A program made the translations under genes and the position numbers. Source: Streptomyces scabichelini (GTDB lineage Bacteria; Actinomycetota; Actinomycetes; Streptomycetales; Streptomycetaceae). Taken from it: a stretch of DNA of 54,577 nucleotides. The DNA lies in assembly GCF_011045015.1 (NCBI RefSeq), contig NZ_JAAKZY010000049.1:1-54577 (forward strand), given 5' to 3'. Below are positions 16,431 through 24,251 of this stretch, piece by piece. The notes beneath the pieces were generated by a model. That model ran no database searches. It worked only from the letters and a program-made list of their open reading frames with translations, and was not told the origin of the DNA. The stretch's first letter is position 1. Every line of letters begins with the position of its first letter.

Positions 16431-17081
16431 GTGCCCAAGCCCGTAGCCCGTGAGCCGCAGCGACGTAATTCGCGGTCCAACCGGGCGCGCATCCTGGCCA
16501 CGGCGCGTCGGGAGCTGGGACGGAACCCGGACATCACGCTGGAGGAGCTGGCGCGGGCCTCCGGTGTCGTGCGGCGCACTCTCTTCGGTCACTTCCCCGG
16601 ACGGGTGGCGCTGCTGGAGGCACTGGCCGAGGAAGCCTCCGGGACCCTCCGGAGCGCGGTGGCGGCCGCAGTGAAGCCGACGGAGCCGGCCGAGCGGGCG
16701 CTCGCGCACTTCACGTTGACGATGTGGCCCGTGGGGGACCGCTACCGGATGCTCCTGGCGCTGGCCCGGCACGACCTCGGCGCGGAACGCGTGACCGAGA
16801 TCCTCAAGCCGGCCCGCGACGAGGTCACGGCCATCCTGGAGCGTGGGCAGCGGAACGGCGTCTTCCACACCCACCTGACGCCCGCCGTGCTGAGCGCCGG
16901 CCTGGAAGCCATGACGGTCGCCCTGCTGGAGCAGGTCAACACCGGGGCACTGGAGGACGACGGCACCCGGGTCGCCGTGGCCATGCTGATCGCGGCCGGT
17001 CTGCCGGAGAAGCAGGCGCGTGCCGTGGTCGACGACGTCGCCTCCTCCATGGTCACGGCAGAGGTCGCCGCCGACGACTGA
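16431..17081 (+). CDS. TetR/AcrR family transcriptional regulator
   Basis: The 216-residue protein has an N-terminal helix-turn-helix (ILATARRELGRNPDITLEEL, ARASGVVRRTLFGHF) and a helical ligand/dimer domain ending KQARAVVDDVASSM. It starts at a GTG. The DHA2 exporter gene lies 221 bases downstream on the same strand behind an AT-rich promoter with a palindromic element, so this TetR probably represses that exporter and releases it on binding a toxic ligand. The effector is unknown. Confidence 0.88.
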   Translation: MPKPVAREPQRRNSRSNRARILATARRELGRNPDITLEELARASGVVRRTLFGHFPGRVALLEALAEEASGTLRSAVAAAVKPTEPAERALAHFTLTMWPVGDRYRMLLALARHDLGAERVTEILKPARDEVTAILERGQRNGVFHTHLTPAVLSAGLEAMTVALLEQVNTGALEDDGTRVAVAMLIAAGLPEKQARAVVDDVASSMVTAEVAADD

Positions 17082-17234
17082 GGCGTCGCAGGGCTGTACG
17101 TACGAGATTGAACTGGACCCGGACGCCGGTGCGATGTGCCTGCGGTAGCGGTCGTCGACCGGCCACAAGGTTAGGGCCGAGCGTGCCAGGGCACCCGCGG
17201 GGACCGGGGGAGAGGGGAAGGGGAATTGAGATAT

Positions 17235-17279
17235 TTGCACATGTATGGGCAATAAACTAGCCTGCTCATTGGTGTGCAA
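17235..17279. promoter_or_regulatory. AT-rich promoter/operator region before the MFS exporter
   Basis: TTGCAC (17235-17240) and GTGCAA (17274-17279) are inverted and flank an unusually AT-rich segment containing CAATAAACTAG, a plausible promoter in this GC-rich genome. The region is a good candidate for binding by the upstream TetR. GGGAG at 17293-17297 is the ribosome binding site for the exporter. Confidence 0.45.
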
Positions 17280-17302
17280 TTAACTCGTCCCTGGGAGTCC
17301 CC

Positions 17303-18907
17303 ATGTCCCTCCTTGCCACCGCACCCGTCGAGAAGACGACTGAGCCGTACTCACGCCGGTGGTGGGCCCTGATCGTGCTCTGCCTGAGCCTGCTGATCGT
17401 GGTCATGGCGAACACGTCGCTGATCGTGGCCGTGCCGGACATGACGACGGACCTGGGCCTGAGCAGCAGCGACCTCCAGTGGGTCATCGACGGCTACACC
17501 GTCCCGTACGCCGCGCTGATGCTCGTCCTGGGCTCGATCGGCGACAAGTACAGCCGCCGCGGCGCGCTCATCACGGGCCTGGTGATCTTCGCGGCCGGTT
17601 CGGTGACGGGCAGCCTGGTCGACCGGACGGAGCTGGTCATCACGGCCCGCGCGGTCATGGGCGTCGGCGCCGCCGTGGTCATGCCCGCCACGCTGTCCCT
17701 GCTGGTCGCGATGTTCCCGAGGCGTGAGCGGGCACGTGCCATCACCGCCTGGACGGCCACCTCCGGCCTCGCCGTAGTCGTCGGCCCGCTGGTGGCCGGC
17801 TGGCTGCTGGAGGACCACGCCTGGGGATCCACCTTCCTGATCAACGTCCCCGTCGCGGTGGCCGCCGTCATCGGCGCCCTGGTGCTCGTCCCGCCGTCCA
17901 AGGCGCAGGGCATGGGCCGGATCGACTACATCGGCGGCCTGCTCTCCATCGTCTTCGTCGGCTCCCTGGTCTACGCGACCATCGAGGGCCCGCACTTCGG
18001 CTGGGGCACCGGTCCGATCGCCGCGGCCGTTGTCGCGGGGGCGGGTCTGCCGGCGTTCGTCGTGTGGGAGTTGAGGCATCCGCACCCCATGCTGGACGTG
18101 CGCAAGTTCCGGCTGCGTCCCTTCAGCGGTTCGATGGCGGCGGTGCTGTTCTTCTTCTTCGGCACGTTCGGCGCGATCTACTACGCCACGCAGTTCCTGC
18201 AGTTCGTGCTCGGTTACGGCGCGCTGGAGACGGGCGTACGACTGCTGCCGCTGGCCGGAGCCGTCTTCGCCGGCGCCGCGACGACCGGACGCCTGACCCC
18301 GAAGCTGGGCGTGAAGGCGACGGTGACGGCCGGCATGGTCATCGGCACCGTGGGCGTCTTCCTGCTCACGCGGATCGACGCGGGCTCGACGTACGGCGAC
18401 TTCCTGGGCCCGGTGCTGCTGCTGGGCTTCGCTATCGGCCTGAGCGTCTCCCCGGCCACCGACACCATCATGGGCTCCTTCCCCGAGTCCGAGCTGGGCG
18501 TCGGCGGCGGCGCCAACGACACCGCACTGGAACTCGGCGGCTCCCTCGGCATCGCGATCCTCGGCTCGCTGCTGGGCACCGCCTACCGGGACAAGCTGAC
18601 CGACCTGGTCGGCGGCCGGCTCCCGGCCGCCGCCATGGAAACGGCCAAGGACTCGGTGGGCGGCGGCCTCGCGGTCGCCGAGCAGATCGCGAAGACACCC
18701 ACCGGCAGCCCTCAGCAGGCCCAGGCCCTGGTGGACGCCGTACACGAGTCCTTCGCGCAGGGCGTGGCCAGGACCAGCCTCGTCGGCGGAATCATCATGG
18801 CCGTCGGCAGCGTGATCGTCCTCGCTGTCCTGCCCGGCCGCCGGGGCGACGGCAAGCGCCGGCCGGAGGAGTCGGGCACAGGCCCGCGATCAGCGGCGCC
18901 GCAGTGA
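17303..18907 (+). CDS. MFS drug exporter, DHA2 (EmrB/QacA) family, 14 TM
   Basis: The 534-residue protein has about 14 membrane segments. Motif A-like GSIGDKYSRRGALITGLVI follows helix 2, motif C-like GLAVVVGPLVAGWLLEDHAW lies in helix 5, and the first helix carries NTSLIVAVPDM, all typical of proton-driven DHA2 exporters such as QacA and LfrA. The last ~30 residues are a basic hydrophilic tail. Its 3' end overlaps the convergent aldo/keto reductase gene by 18 bases. It is likely controlled by the TetR encoded upstream. Confidence 0.92.
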   Translation: MSLLATAPVEKTTEPYSRRWWALIVLCLSLLIVVMANTSLIVAVPDMTTDLGLSSSDLQWVIDGYTVPYAALMLVLGSIGDKYSRRGALITGLVIFAAGSVTGSLVDRTELVITARAVMGVGAAVVMPATLSLLVAMFPRRERARAITAWTATSGLAVVVGPLVAGWLLEDHAWGSTFLINVPVAVAAVIGALVLVPPSKAQGMGRIDYIGGLLSIVFVGSLVYATIEGPHFGWGTGPIAAAVVAGAGLPAFVVWELRHPHPMLDVRKFRLRPFSGSMAAVLFFFFGTFGAIYYATQFLQFVLGYGALETGVRLLPLAGAVFAGAATTGRLTPKLGVKATVTAGMVIGTVGVFLLTRIDAGSTYGDFLGPVLLLGFAIGLSVSPATDTIMGSFPESELGVGGGANDTALELGGSLGIAILGSLLGTAYRDKLTDLVGGRLPAAAMETAKDSVGGGLAVAEQIAKTPTGSPQQAQALVDAVHESFAQGVARTSLVGGIIMAVGSVIVLAVLPGRRGDGKRRPEESGTGPRSAAPQ

Positions 18908-19909
18908 CGGGTCGAGCAGCGCGGGCGGGGTGTCGTACTTCTCGTGCGCGGCGAGGTCGGTGCCGGGGGCGACGATGGCGTCGATCGCGTCGAGTACGTC
19001 GGCGGAGAGCACGGTGTCGGCGGCGGCGAGCTGCGCGTGCAGATGGGCCGGCGTGCGAGGGCCGATGAGTGCGCTGGTCACGGCGGGATGCGCGGTCACG
19101 AAACCGAGCGCGAGCTGGATCATCGTCAGCCCGGCCTCATCGGCGACCCCGGCCAGCTGCTCGACGGCGTCGAGCCTGGCCCGGTTGGAGGGGATGGCGG
19201 TGTCGAAGCGTTGCGGCATGAACGCCGAGCGGTTGGTGGTGATCTCCCGGCCCTCGCGGATCGCGCCCGACAGCCAGCCCGAGGCCAGCGGGCTCCACAC
19301 CAGCACACCGAGCCCGTACTGCTCGGTCACCGGCAGGACGTGGGTCTCGATCCCGCGCTGGAGGATCGAGTAGCTGGGCTGTTCGGTGACGTAACGGCTC
19401 AGGTGATGCTCGCGGGCGGCCCACTGTGCCTGCACGATGCGGTACGCGGGGAAGGTCGAGGAGCCGAAGTAGCGGATCTTTCCCGCGCGCTGCAGGTCGG
19501 TCAGAGCCGACAGCGTCTCCTCGTCGCTGGCGCTCGGGTCCCACCGGTGGATCTGGTAGAGATCGACGTGGTCGACACCGAGGCGGCGCAGGCTGTTGTC
19601 CAATTCGGTGACCAGCCAGCGGCGCGAACTGCCCTGGTGGTTGCGCTCATCGCCCATGGGCATGCCCGCCTTCGTGGCCAGCACGATGTCGTCGCGGCGG
19701 CCGGCGATGGCTTTGCCGACCATCTCCTCCGACTCGCCGTCGCTGTACATGTCGGCGGTGTCGATGAGATTGATCCCGGCCTCGAGGGCCGCGTCGACAA
19801 TGGCGGTGGCCTCGTCCTGCGTGGTGCGCCCGATCTTGCCGAAGTTCATCGCGCCGAGCGCGAGGGAGCTGACCTGCACACCGGTGCGGCCCAAGGTGCG
19901 GTACTGCAT
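18890..19909 (-). CDS. Aldo/keto reductase
   Basis: The 339-residue protein is a (beta/alpha)8 aldo/keto reductase of the YajO/Tas-like group. Visible elements are RTLGRTGVQVSSLALGAMNF, INLIDTADMYSDGESEEMVG (Asp and Tyr of the catalytic set), IVLATKAGMP (Lys), VDLYQIHRWDP (His) and the C-terminal NADP(H)-binding block ALGFVTAHPAVTSALIGPRT. The ATG at 19909 has a GGAGGA motif upstream. It is divergent from a TetR gene, with two strong palindromes between them, and is probably repressed by it. Confidence 0.92.
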   Translation of the reverse strand: MQYRTLGRTGVQVSSLALGAMNFGKIGRTTQDEATAIVDAALEAGINLIDTADMYSDGESEEMVGKAIAGRRDDIVLATKAGMPMGDERNHQGSSRRWLVTELDNSLRRLGVDHVDLYQIHRWDPSASDEETLSALTDLQRAGKIRYFGSSTFPAYRIVQAQWAAREHHLSRYVTEQPSYSILQRGIETHVLPVTEQYGLGVLVWSPLASGWLSGAIREGREITTNRSAFMPQRFDTAIPSNRARLDAVEQLAGVADEAGLTMIQLALGFVTAHPAVTSALIGPRTPAHLHAQLAAADTVLSADVLDAIDAIVAPGTDLAAHEKYDTPPALLDPSLRRR

Positions 19910-19960
19910 GACTGTGTCTCCTCCGTTGAGGGTGGCGTGTGGCTCTGACATCATGGTCAA

Positions 19961-20004
19961 ACGGAACCTCGTTCCGGTATGACGATACGGAACGTCGTTC
20001 CGTT
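19961..20004. promoter_or_regulatory. Tandem TetR operators ACGGAAC-N4-GTTCCGT
   Basis: ACGGAACCTCGTTCCGGT (19961-19978) and ACGGAACGTCGTTCCGTT (19987-20004) are near-identical palindromes whose starts are 26 bases apart. They lie between the divergent aldo/keto reductase and TetR genes. Two in-phase sites of this kind usually mean cooperative binding and autoregulation. Confidence 0.85.
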
Positions 20005-20036
20005 TTGGCAAGCTCGATGGCGGAGGGAGCGGCGCT

Positions 20037-20651
20037 GTGAACGACGGCGACGAGGGCGCGGGGCGCCCAGCCCGGTCCAAGGATCAGTCCAAGGCCGAGT
20101 CCAAGAGGAAGGACGCCCGGCGTAACAAGGAGACACTGCTCGACGCGGCCGCCACGGTCTTCGTCGCGTCAGGCGTGGAAGCCCCGGTACGCGACATCGC
20201 GGCCGAGGCCGGCGTCGGCCTCGGCACGATCTACCGCCACTTCCCGACCCGGGCGGACCTCATCATCGCCGTCTACCGGCACCAGGTCGACGCCTGCGCC
20301 GAGGCCGGTCCTGCCCTGCTGGCGACCAGTCCAACGCCTCATGCCGCACTGGGGCAATGGATCAACCTCTTCGTCGACTTCCTGGTCACCAAGCACGGAC
20401 TCGCCGCCGTGCTGCAGTCCGACAACGCCGGCTTCGACACCCTGCACGCCTACTTCCTCGACCGCCTAGTGCCCGTATGCACCCAGCTGCTCGAAGCCGC
20501 AGCCGCCGCCGGCGAGATCCGCTCCGGCATCGAGGCCTACGAGCTCATGCGCGGCGTCGGGAACCTCTGTATCGGCGCGGACAGCGATCCCCGCTACGAC
20601 GCACGCCGACTGGTCGAACTCCTCATCGCGGGACTGCGGCAACCACACTGA
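20037..20651 (+). CDS. TetR/AcrR family regulator of the divergent aldo/keto reductase
   Basis: The 204-residue protein starts at a GTG with GGAGGG upstream. A charged N-terminal extension precedes the helix-turn-helix (ETLLDAAATVFVASGVEAPV, RDIAAEAGVGLGTIYRHF), followed by a SbtR-like helical domain (LGQWINLFVDFLVTKHGLA ... IEAYELMRGVGNLCIGADSD). It presumably binds the two palindromes upstream and represses both itself and the reductase. Confidence 0.92.
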   Translation: MNDGDEGAGRPARSKDQSKAESKRKDARRNKETLLDAAATVFVASGVEAPVRDIAAEAGVGLGTIYRHFPTRADLIIAVYRHQVDACAEAGPALLATSPTPHAALGQWINLFVDFLVTKHGLAAVLQSDNAGFDTLHAYFLDRLVPVCTQLLEAAAAAGEIRSGIEAYELMRGVGNLCIGADSDPRYDARRLVELLIAGLRQPH

Positions 20652-20699
20652 CCACCGGCAGAACCGGCCACCGGCGGAACCGGCCACCAGCAGAACTGC
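20652..20699. repeat. Three tandem 16-bp repeats after the TetR stop
   Basis: CCACCGGCAGAACCGG, CCACCGGCGGAACCGG and CCACCAGCAGAACTGC follow each other without gaps directly after the TetR stop codon and before the convergent permease gene. A short minisatellite; no function is evident. Confidence 0.7.
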
Positions 20700-20728
20700 T
20701 CGTCGGCAGAGCAGCACCATGGCACCTG

Positions 20729-22012
20729 TCACGCTCGCCCATGTGCCTCCTGCGAGCGTCGTGACAATGCGTCGATGACCACGGCGGCGAAAAGCACCCC
20801 ACCGGTGATCATGAACTGCACGGCGGTGGGGGTGTCCGTGATCACCATGCCCGAGGCGATCGACTGGATGACCAGCATGCCGAGCACCGCCGACCACGTC
20901 GTACCGCGTCCTCCGAACAGGCTGGTGCCACCGATGACGGCCGCCGCGATGGCATTGAGCAGCAGGATGCCCGAGCCCGCCCCTTCACTCACCGAGGTGA
21001 TGCGCGAGGCCAGGAACAAGCCGCCGATCGCGGCCATGGTGCCGGAGACGGCGAGCACCGCGGTCTGCACCCGCGTCACACTGAGGCTGGCGCGGCGCGC
21101 CGCCTCGACACTGCCGCCGAGCGCGTAGACCTGCCGACCGTAGTGCGTGCGGCGCAGCACGATGTCGAGGCCGGCCACCACCACGAGGAAGATCAGCAGG
21201 GCGAGCGGCAGACCCTGGAACCGGTTGAGCAGGTATGCGGCGGTGAACGCGACCACCGCGAGGACTCCCGTGCGCACGCCGACCCCCCGGAGTGTGCGGT
21301 GCGGCATGCCCACTGCCTTGCGGCGCCGTCTGTCCTGGTTGGACACGAGGAAGACCAGGCCCGTGCCGACCGCCGCCAGGCCGTAGGCGGCGCCGTCGTT
21401 GGTGAAGTAGTGGCTCGTCAGCTTGGCGACGAGCCCGTTCTCGTCGAGGTTGACGGTGCCGCTGGTCCCCAGGACGTAGAGCATGAGGCCGTCCCACGTC
21501 AGCAGCCCCGCAAGGGTGATGACGAAAGCCGGTACGCGGGTCTTGGCGACGGAGAAGCCCTGGACGGCTCCCGTCACGGTGCCCGCGAACACGGCGATGA
21601 TGAGGGCGAGCCATTCGGGCACGCCGTGGTTCACGTTCAGAATGGCGAAGACAGCCGCCGCGAGGCCGCTGACCGAGCCGACCGACAGGTCCAGCTCGCC
21701 GAGCAGCAGCACGAAGACGATGCCGACCGCGATCAGTCCCGTGCCCACGATGTCCACGCTGAGATTGGACAGGTTCCGGGGCGACAGGAAGCTCTCGTTG
21801 AGGGACTGGAAGGTGATCCAGACCGCGGCGAGGACCAGGACGACCGGGAGCGAGCCCACTTCGCCGGCGGTCAGCTTGCGCCGCAGGACGGTGACCCCGC
21901 TCTGCACGACATGGGCGACGGCCTGTCCGGGGCTCCGCCGGCGGGCCTCGGCGGTGGGCGCGGAGGGTGCGGCCCGCGTGCCGTCCGCCCTGTTGCGCAT
22001 CCCTTTCACCAC
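20729..22012 (-). CDS. CUT2 sugar ABC transporter permease, XylH-like
   Basis: The 427-residue membrane protein has about ten hydrophobic segments and the BPD_transp_2 hallmarks FVLLLGELDLSVGSVSGLAA and YALGGSVEAARRASLSVTRV, then AAVIGGTSLFGGRGT. Its length and the extra central segment (NQDRRRRKAVGMP) resemble XylH rather than the ~330-residue RbsC. It overlaps the upstream ATPase gene by seven bases. With the ATPase and the xylose-binding-protein-like lipoprotein it makes a complete importer for a monosaccharide, possibly a pentose. Confidence 0.9.
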   Translation of the reverse strand: MVKGMRNRADGTRAAPSAPTAEARRRSPGQAVAHVVQSGVTVLRRKLTAGEVGSLPVVLVLAAVWITFQSLNESFLSPRNLSNLSVDIVGTGLIAVGIVFVLLLGELDLSVGSVSGLAAAVFAILNVNHGVPEWLALIIAVFAGTVTGAVQGFSVAKTRVPAFVITLAGLLTWDGLMLYVLGTSGTVNLDENGLVAKLTSHYFTNDGAAYGLAAVGTGLVFLVSNQDRRRRKAVGMPHRTLRGVGVRTGVLAVVAFTAAYLLNRFQGLPLALLIFLVVVAGLDIVLRRTHYGRQVYALGGSVEAARRASLSVTRVQTAVLAVSGTMAAIGGLFLASRITSVSEGAGSGILLLNAIAAAVIGGTSLFGGRGTTWSAVLGMLVIQSIASGMVITDTPTAVQFMITGGVLFAAVVIDALSRRSQEAHGRA

Positions 22013-22794
22013 CCTGCCTCCCGGTGGGCCACCCGACGGGGCACGTTCTCCGTGGCGCCGGTGACGGAGGAGATGATCTGTTCCTGAGACGCGGTGTTGA
22101 CGTCGAAGAAGCCGTTGTTGCGACCGAGCCGCAGCACGGCGGCCCGGTCCGCGAGAGCCTTGATGTCGCCCATGTTGTGGCTGATGAGCAGTACTCCGAG
22201 GCCCCGGTCACGCAGCCGGTCGACGAGGTCCAGGACCTCACTGGTCTGCTCGAATCCCAGCGCCGCGGTCGGTTCGTCCAGGAGGAGGACCCGCGGGTCG
22301 CCGAGGAGCGAGCGGGCGATGGCGACCGTCTGCCGCTGGCCGCTGGACAGTGACACGACGGGGGCGCGCAGATCGGGGATACCCCTGGTCAGACGGTCCA
22401 GCAGATGTCTCGTACGACGCTCCATCTCGACCTCGTCGAGGAACCCGAACCTGCGTATCTCCCGGCCGAGGAAGAGATTGCCGACGACGTCGAGGTTCCC
22501 GCACAGCGCGAGGTCCTGGTACACGGTGGCGATGCCGAGGTCCCGGGCATCGTGAGGGCGCCTGATCTGGACCGGCCGGCCCTCCCACTCGATGACGCCC
22601 TTGTCCGCAGGGGTGACTCCGGAGATCACCTTCACCAGGGTGGACTTGCCGGCGCCGTTGTCACCCAGCAGCGCGACGACCTGGCCCGCGCGTATCTCCA
22701 GCTCGATGTCGGTGAGGACCTCGACGACACCGAAGCGCTTGCACACGCCGCGCAGCGTCAGCAAGGGGCGGGGGCGAGTCGGCACGGAGACCAT
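22006..22794 (-). CDS. CUT2 sugar ABC transporter ATP-binding protein (single domain)
   Basis: The 262-residue protein has one complete ATPase: Walker A LLGDNGAGKSTLVK, the CUT2-type signature LSSGQRQTVAIAR, Walker B VLLLDEPTAALG and the switch HNMGD. Most CUT2 ATPases are about 500 residues with two domains; this is the short single-domain form frequent in actinobacteria. It lies between binding-protein and permease genes. Confidence 0.92.
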   Translation of the reverse strand: MVSVPTRPRPLLTLRGVCKRFGVVEVLTDIELEIRAGQVVALLGDNGAGKSTLVKVISGVTPADKGVIEWEGRPVQIRRPHDARDLGIATVYQDLALCGNLDVVGNLFLGREIRRFGFLDEVEMERRTRHLLDRLTRGIPDLRAPVVSLSSGQRQTVAIARSLLGDPRVLLLDEPTAALGFEQTSEVLDLVDRLRDRGLGVLLISHNMGDIKALADRAAVLRLGRNNGFFDVNTASQEQIISSVTGATENVPRRVAHREAGW

Positions 22795-22836
22795 CTCCTT
22801 CCCGTGACCGGTCCTCCCCCCCCCGGAACCGGCGTG

Positions 22837-23925
22837 TCAGGTGAGTCCGGCCTTGGTGCAGGCGGCGTCGAGTTGAGGGGTGCAGATCTGCTGGATCGTG
22901 TGTACGCCGTCCTTCACCACGGTGTCCTTGATGGTGTCGACGGTCACGGACACAGGGGTGAGCAGGACGGCCGGAACCGTGTTCCCACTGCTGGTCCTCA
23001 CCTTGTCCTTGGCGATCCGGTCGAGGCTTTCACCGCGGGCCGCGGCCACGGCCAGTGCGGCACCGGCGGAAGCCTCGGGCCCGAAGGGCTTGTAGACGGT
23101 CATGTACTGCTCGCCGGCGACAATGCGCCGCAAGGCTCCGAGTTCGGCGTCCTGCCCGGTGACGGGGGGCAGCGGGTTGACCTTGTTGGCCTTGAGAGCG
23201 GAGACGCTGCCGGCGGCGAGACCGTCGTTGGCGGCGTAGACACCTTGGATGTTGCCGACGCCGAGGGCGGAGATGGCGCCGGACATGTTCATGTGCGCGA
23301 TCTCCGTGCTCCAGTCGCGGGTGTCGTACGCCTTGGTGATCTCGACCTTCCCGTCGAGTACGGACAGTGCGCCCTTCTTGAACGACATGGCGTTGGGGTC
23401 GCTGGGATCGCCGTTCATCATGACGATCCGCCCGCCGGACACCGTGTCGCCCATGGCCTTCAGCAGCGCCCTGCCCTGGAGCCTGCCGACCTCCTCGCCG
23501 TCGAAGGAGACATATCCCGAGATCGGGCCCTGGGCGAGACGGTCGTAGGCGATGACGGGGATGTCTGCTTCAGCCACCTTCCTGACCGCGGGGCGCAGCG
23601 ATCTGGCGTCCACGGCCACGAGTACGACGGCATCGACTCCCTCGGTGATCATCGAGTTCATCTGTGCCTGCTGGAGGGCCACATCGCCCTTGGCGTTGGC
23701 GTTCTCGACCGTGCAGTCGTCGCACAGCTCCTTGATCTTTCTCTCGAGCAGGGGCCTGTCCTGGGTCTCCCAGCGAGCCGTGGTGGCGTCCGGCAGGAGC
23801 ACACCGATCTTCGGCCCGCTGCCTCCGCCGGAGTCGTTCCCGGCACCCTGACCGCAGGCCGCGAAAGCGGCGACCGTGGAAGCCGCGGTCACAGCGATGA
23901 CCGCCCCCCGTACCCAGGCCTTCAT
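22837..23925 (-). CDS. Sugar-binding lipoprotein of the CUT2 importer, XylF-like
   Basis: The 362-residue lipoprotein has a signal ending TVAAFAACG and a peripl_BP_4 fold. Sugar-pocket blocks include PDATTARWETQD, VVLVAVDARSL, PVIAYDRLAQGP, GVYAANDGLAAG and PPVTGQDAELGALRRI, the last two being typical of D-xylose-binding proteins. The start at 23925 gives a proper lipoprotein signal. It is the first gene of the minus-strand importer operon and is clearly paralogous to the lipoprotein encoded at 26816-27946. Confidence 0.9.
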   Translation of the reverse strand: MKAWVRGAVIAVTAASTVAAFAACGQGAGNDSGGGSGPKIGVLLPDATTARWETQDRPLLERKIKELCDDCTVENANAKGDVALQQAQMNSMITEGVDAVVLVAVDARSLRPAVRKVAEADIPVIAYDRLAQGPISGYVSFDGEEVGRLQGRALLKAMGDTVSGGRIVMMNGDPSDPNAMSFKKGALSVLDGKVEITKAYDTRDWSTEIAHMNMSGAISALGVGNIQGVYAANDGLAAGSVSALKANKVNPLPPVTGQDAELGALRRIVAGEQYMTVYKPFGPEASAGAALAVAAARGESLDRIAKDKVRTSSGNTVPAVLLTPVSVTVDTIKDTVVKDGVHTIQQICTPQLDAACTKAGLT

Positions 23926-24251
23926 GTGAGAGACCTCCCCGGCCGACTCGGCGTCAAGGACGTACACCGGTCCTTGCTCTCACGCTCGGCTGTGGCCCTG
24001 GCCGTAGGCGAGGGGCGTCGTCCGCCCCGGCCGGGCGGGCCTGGAACGTACCGGGTGAAAAGCGGCAAGGCGACTATGTCGTAAGTGTGGCACCGGCCGC
24101 GGTGATCTGCGAACGCAGCGCATAGCGCACCCAACCGGCAGTAGAAATATGCTGATCTGTCTGCTTCATCCGTGTATGAGACTCTAGTAGCTGAGTGCCC
24201 CGAACTCAGCCTGTCGGCACCTGGGGCACGGGGCAGGAGGAAGTTGCGGAC
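23926..24251. promoter_or_regulatory. Divergent promoter region between the CUT2 importer and the phosphatase/sensor operon
   Basis: This 326-base gap drives two divergent units. It contains an AT-richer stretch around 24140-24190 (GTAGAAATATGCTGATC), which could hold promoters, and AGGAGGAAG at 24235-24243 as ribosome binding site of the phosphatase. I see no convincing palindromic operator or RNA gene. Confidence 0.4.
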
